Of a DNA stretch of 64,000 nt, positions 60,911-64,000 are shown piece by piece. Source of the DNA: Prosapia bicincta (lineage: Eukaryota; Arthropoda; Insecta; Hemiptera; Cercopidae); assembly GCA_036971475.1 (NCBI GenBank), contig JBAIZL010000001.1:214437575-214501574 (forward strand). Reading direction: 5' to 3'. Position 1 is the first letter of the stretch; every line of letters starts with the position of its first letter. The notes below the pieces were generated by a model. The model was not told where the DNA came from. It worked only from the letters and a program-made list of their open reading frames with translations, and did no database searches. The translations under genes were made by a program, and so were the position numbers.

Positions 60911-61770
60911 CATACACAGAGTTAATTATTCGTTAATTACTAAACTGAAATCCAACAGGAGTAATATATAGGTAAGTTCCTTACAGACACAGAGTTAGTT
61001 ATTCGTTAATTACTAAACTGAAATCCAACAGGAGTAATATATAGGTATGTCCCTTACAGACACAGAGTTAATTATTCGTTAATTACTAAACTGAAATCCA
61101 ACAGGAGTAATATATAGGTAAGTTCCTTACATACACAGAGTTAATTATTCGTTAATTACTAAACTGAAATCCAACAGGAGTAATATATAGGTAAGTTCCT
61201 TACAGACACAGAGTTAATTATTCGTTAATTACTAAACTGAAATCCAACAGGAGTAATATATAGGTAAGTTCCTTACATACACAGAGTTAATTATTCGTTA
61301 ATTACTAAACTGAAATCCAACAGGAGTAATATATAGGTAAGGTCCTTACATACACAGAGTTAATTATTCGTTAATTACTAAACTGAAATCCAACAGGAGT
61401 AATATATAGGTATGTCCCTTACAGACACTGAGTTAGTTATTCGTTAATTACTAAACTGAAATCCAACAGGAGTAATATATAGGTAAGTTCCTTACATACA
61501 CAGAGTTAGTTATTCGTTAATTACTAAACTGAAATCCAACAGGAGTAATATATAGGTATGTCCCTTACAGACACAGAGTTAATTATTCGTTAATTACTAA
61601 ACTGAAATCCAACAGGAGTAATATATAGGTAAGTTCCTTACATACACAGAGTTAGTTATTCGTTAATTACTAAACTGAAATCCAACAGGAGTAATATATA
61701 GGTAAGGTCCTTACATACACAGAGTTAGTTATTCGTTAATTACTAAACTGAAATCCAACAGGAGTAAAAT

Positions 61771-62355
61771 AATCTCGTCAGTACCTTCTAATAAGCACTA
61801 CCTGAACTGATGGAAGCAGTATTTTTTATACCTCCATCTGTAAGACGAGGAAGACAACAGGGGAGGAGATAATTTAGTGTTTAAGGTCTTCAATCTTATT
61901 GTTAGTAGGTTCCGTACATATACCGGGCAAGTAGAAGCGACCTCGATCATGGTACAGCATTTCCAAAATATTCGCTACAACGAGCCATCGGCGATACGCG
62001 ATTGTGGATAGTGTTATCAGTGAGTAACACCAACCGACAGTAGTTTGAGAGAATGTCGGACGTTTAAGCAGTTACAATTTTTTTAAAAATGAAAAAAAGC
62101 ACTATGCGAAGGAGTAAGAAGAGTTGCTACAAAGAGAGAATTAATATGGCGTAAAACTAAAACATTCTAACAAAAGTGGTGGCTGTAATAAAAACATATC
62201 AACTAGAGTTCTAACAAATATATAACTTTTGCGTGTATCTGCTGCTTTTTTACGAGATGGGATAAGGCAGGACAAAATCTCGTGCGCATTAATAAAGATG
62301 GCTCAACTATGCTCTACAAAATGAATGAATGTACTTCAGATATTTACAACTTATC
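61771..62355. other. Unique DNA after satellite 2
   Basis: GC-balanced at 61,800-62,060, then AT-rich. No motif recognised on either strand. Confidence 0.45.
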
Positions 62356-62359
62356 ATCA

Positions 62360-62442
62360 CACGTGTGTGTGTGTGTGTGCGCGCGTGCGTGTGTGTCTGC
62401 GCGCGCGCGTGTATGTGTGTGTGTGTTTCCGCACGCGTGTAC
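62360..62442 (+). repeat. (GT)n/(GC)n microsatellite
   Basis: Alternating purine-pyrimidine tract (GTGTGTGT, GCGCGCGC, GTGTATGTGTGTG) with few interruptions, a Z-DNA-prone composition. The open frame 62,282-62,518 arises from this repeat. Confidence 0.95.
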
Positions 62443-63324
62443 ATGCCTGCAACAAATTGAACATTTAGGTACACTAATACTATCATGTATTTGTTCCTGT
62501 ATAATTTTTATTAACTAAAATAGTACTCTTTAGACGGTATTATACGCATTTTATGGCGCGAACTGTGGGCGGTACATTGGCTAAAACGTAATTCAACATT
62601 TCCCTATTTAAATGATGAGTGACGAGAGATTTAGCGTCCTGTTTTTCCACTGTTGAGAACATACTCCGACTCAGGCTATAATCGTGTTACCCGCGTACAA
62701 TACGGGGCGTTGTCCATTGTCTGATTATACGCCGGGAAGAGCACAAAAACTGAAGCGTTACTATCTGTATCGCTCACTCCTCTACTCGTCAATTTACAAA
62801 CACCATATAATAGGCTTAACTCTATCCCTACATATCTTATACGCCAGTGCCGGCTCTTGCCCAATGTTGCATCAGCTATTGCGTCCGTTCGCAACGGTAC
62901 AGGCTTTAAAACGAATAACTTAATAAACATAATGCAGTGTACATAGTAGATGAAAAATTATATAAATTGTCGAAAAATGGTTAATTTTTATCTCGAAAAA
63001 TTCTTGTTTCTTATTTAGGTTAAAGTTTAATTTATAAAACCAATAATAGGCCTATGTACAGAAAAAAATTTTTCAAGTCAATTCGCAATTGCATCAACAA
63101 AGAACTATTTTATTTTAGTTAATTTTGAATAAATAATTACAATTAATATAACTAAAGTAACAAAACTCATGCGTTAAAACAGCTGTTCTACCACATAGCC
63201 TATAACATAAAATCAGCTTTTCTACGAAATCTGGCTATTGCTTATTTTAGACCGAATTCGACGAAATAACTATATTGCATACCTTACCCTTTTGTGAAAA
63301 GTTTTTCTTCCATATAAAAATAAA
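62443..63324. other. Unassigned DNA with possible hAT-like end
   Basis: 62,520-62,930 is less AT-rich. CAGTGCCGGCTCTTGCCCA at 62,845 resembles the CAGTGGCGGCTCCTGCCC terminus at 44,362, but no partner end is evident. Overlapping open frames on both strands at 62,676-62,930 show no recognised motif. Confidence 0.35.
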
Positions 63325-63470
63325 TAAATTAATTAAATTTAATAATTGAATTGATATTTAAAAAAAACTATTAACATTAAGTGTATTCCTTCACAAGTTT
63401 TAAAAAATATATTTGAACTAGAGTGGTTGTATAAAGTTATTTTATTACGATTAAAAATTTAAACAAGCAT
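63325..63470 (+). repeat. SINE body fragment, copy D
   Basis: The order AATTGAATTGATATTT, AACTATTAACAT, AAAAATATATTTGAACTAGA, GTTATTTTATTA, AAAAATTTAAACAAG follows the body of SINE copies B and C. No tRNA-like head is visible. Confidence 0.55.
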
Positions 63471-63696
63471 TGTGGTGGTAGCGTCTCATAGTTGAAGTTG
63501 ACCAGCTCTAAACTGGAGTAAATAAATGGTTTTAACGTTTATAAAATAACAATAGGATGGTTTCTTTTTCAGATATAACTTACAAATCTAATTTGGATAC
63601 AGTTGTCAAGGATATCTTGTGTAACTAAAGTTTAGTCATCGGGTTCCATAATTTTTAATTAAAATATTAGAATTTTTAATTTCATAAATCTGTTTT
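63471..63696. other. Short AT-rich stretch
   Basis: Nothing recognised. Confidence 0.4.
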
Positions 63697-64000
63697 CGTA
63701 TTAATTTCGTATAGTTCTCATATGCTTTCGTATTATTTCCTATGCTTTCGTATTAATTTCTTATGCTTTCGTATTATTTTCTGATGCTTTCGTATTAATT
63801 TCTTTTGCTTTTGTGTTAATTTCCTGTGCTTTCGTATTAATTTCTAATGCTTTTGTGTTAATTTCCTATGCTTTCGTATTATTTTCTTATGCTTTTGTAT
63901 TAATTTCTTTTGCTTTTGTATTAATTTCCTATGCTTTCGTATTAATTTCTTATGCTTTCGTATTAATTTTTTATGCTTTCGTAATAATTCCTTATGCTTT
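63697..64000 (+). repeat. 22-bp minisatellite running off the window
   Basis: About 13 units of TATGCTTTCGTATTAATTTC plus two bases. Variants lack one or two bases (GTATTATTTCC) or read CTTTTGTGTTAATTTC. The repeat continues to the last base of the window, so its full length is unknown. Confidence 0.93.

Larger units (their letters stand above)
46107..61770 (+). repeat. Satellite 2: about 214 tandem copies of a 73-bp monomer
   Basis: The monomer contains TAAACTGAAATCCAACAGGA, GTAATATATAGGTAAGTTCC, TTACATACACAGAGTTAGTT and ATTCGTTAATTAC. The period is exactly 73 bp nearly throughout; the first unit (46,107-46,214) is diverged and short. Variation is concentrated in a few sites: GTAAGTTCC, GTAAGGTCC, GTATGTCCC or GTCAGTACC; CATACAC or CAGACAC; TTAGTTATT or TTAATTATT; and TTCG or TTTG. 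The array ends abruptly at AGGAGTAAAATAATC (61,761-61,775). G and C are balanced in the monomer. No open frame and no similarity to satellite 1 seen. Confidence 0.98.

Noticed and set aside
46165..61770. CRISPR-like array
   Set aside because: Repeats are contiguous 73-bp units with no unique spacers, and the surroundings are eukaryotic transposons.
62282..62518. Open frame with Cys/Val and Ala/Arg runs
   Set aside because: Produced by the GT/GC microsatellite.
62676..62930. Overlapping open frames on both strands
   Set aside because: No motif on either strand; the overlap itself suggests chance in a locally less AT-rich segment.
63697..64000. Telomeric repeat
   Set aside because: The 22-bp unit is not TTAGG-like, and no other telomere-type repeat is present.

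Overview
This 64-kb window is AT-rich, intron/intergene-like eukaryotic DNA. It has no long open reading frame, no operon structure and no recognisable intact host gene. Degenerate piggyBac, mariner, Tc1/IS630-like, pogo/Tigger and hAT transposons, a tRNA-derived SINE, and the frequent word TAGGCCTA suggest an arthropod, most likely an insect and possibly a hemipteran. That assignment is inference from repeat content only. All calls come from reading the sequence; no database search was possible.

Layout. 1-2.4 kb: AT-rich DNA with two SINE copies on the minus strand. 2.4-3.3 kb: a broken piggyBac transposase (minus strand). 3.29-16.57 kb: satellite 1, about 190 copies of a 70-bp monomer with several higher-order arrangements. 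16.57-17.15 kb: a hAT remnant closing the array. Short satellite-like pieces survive outside both transposons, so the array once reached further on both sides. 17-25.7 kb: a near-perfect 164-bp inverted repeat (foldback), a further SINE, an internally deleted mariner with TA target duplication, and a long hairpin. 25.7-31.0 kb: a dense cluster of foldback/long-inverted-repeat elements and a 75-bp dispersed repeat in both orientations. 31.2-32.6 kb: a second piggyBac pseudogene whose N-terminal coding region appears to have expanded into a 100-bp minisatellite.

32.6-46 kb: a Tc1-like transposase relic, an exact 127-bp direct repeat, tandemly duplicated segments, a Tigger-like MITE, a Tigger transposase relic, a non-autonomous hAT-like element, and two or three possible coding exons (best: 41,335-41,593 plus strand). 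46.1-61.77 kb: satellite 2, about 214 copies of a 73-bp monomer. It contains a 77-monomer (5,621-bp) block duplicated in tandem with only a few differences, plus partial third copies. 61.8-64 kb: AT-rich DNA, a GT/GC microsatellite, another SINE-like fragment, and a 22-bp minisatellite that runs off the window.

The genes here do not form a pathway. The biology is that of repeat-rich, probably heterochromatic or gene-poor DNA: satellite turnover by unequal exchange, TE insertion at satellite edges, and TE fragments seeding new tandem repeats. The most unusual items are the 77-mer super-repeat in satellite 2, the recurrent 7-monomer super-period in satellite 1, the transposase-derived minisatellite, and the 5-kb foldback cluster.
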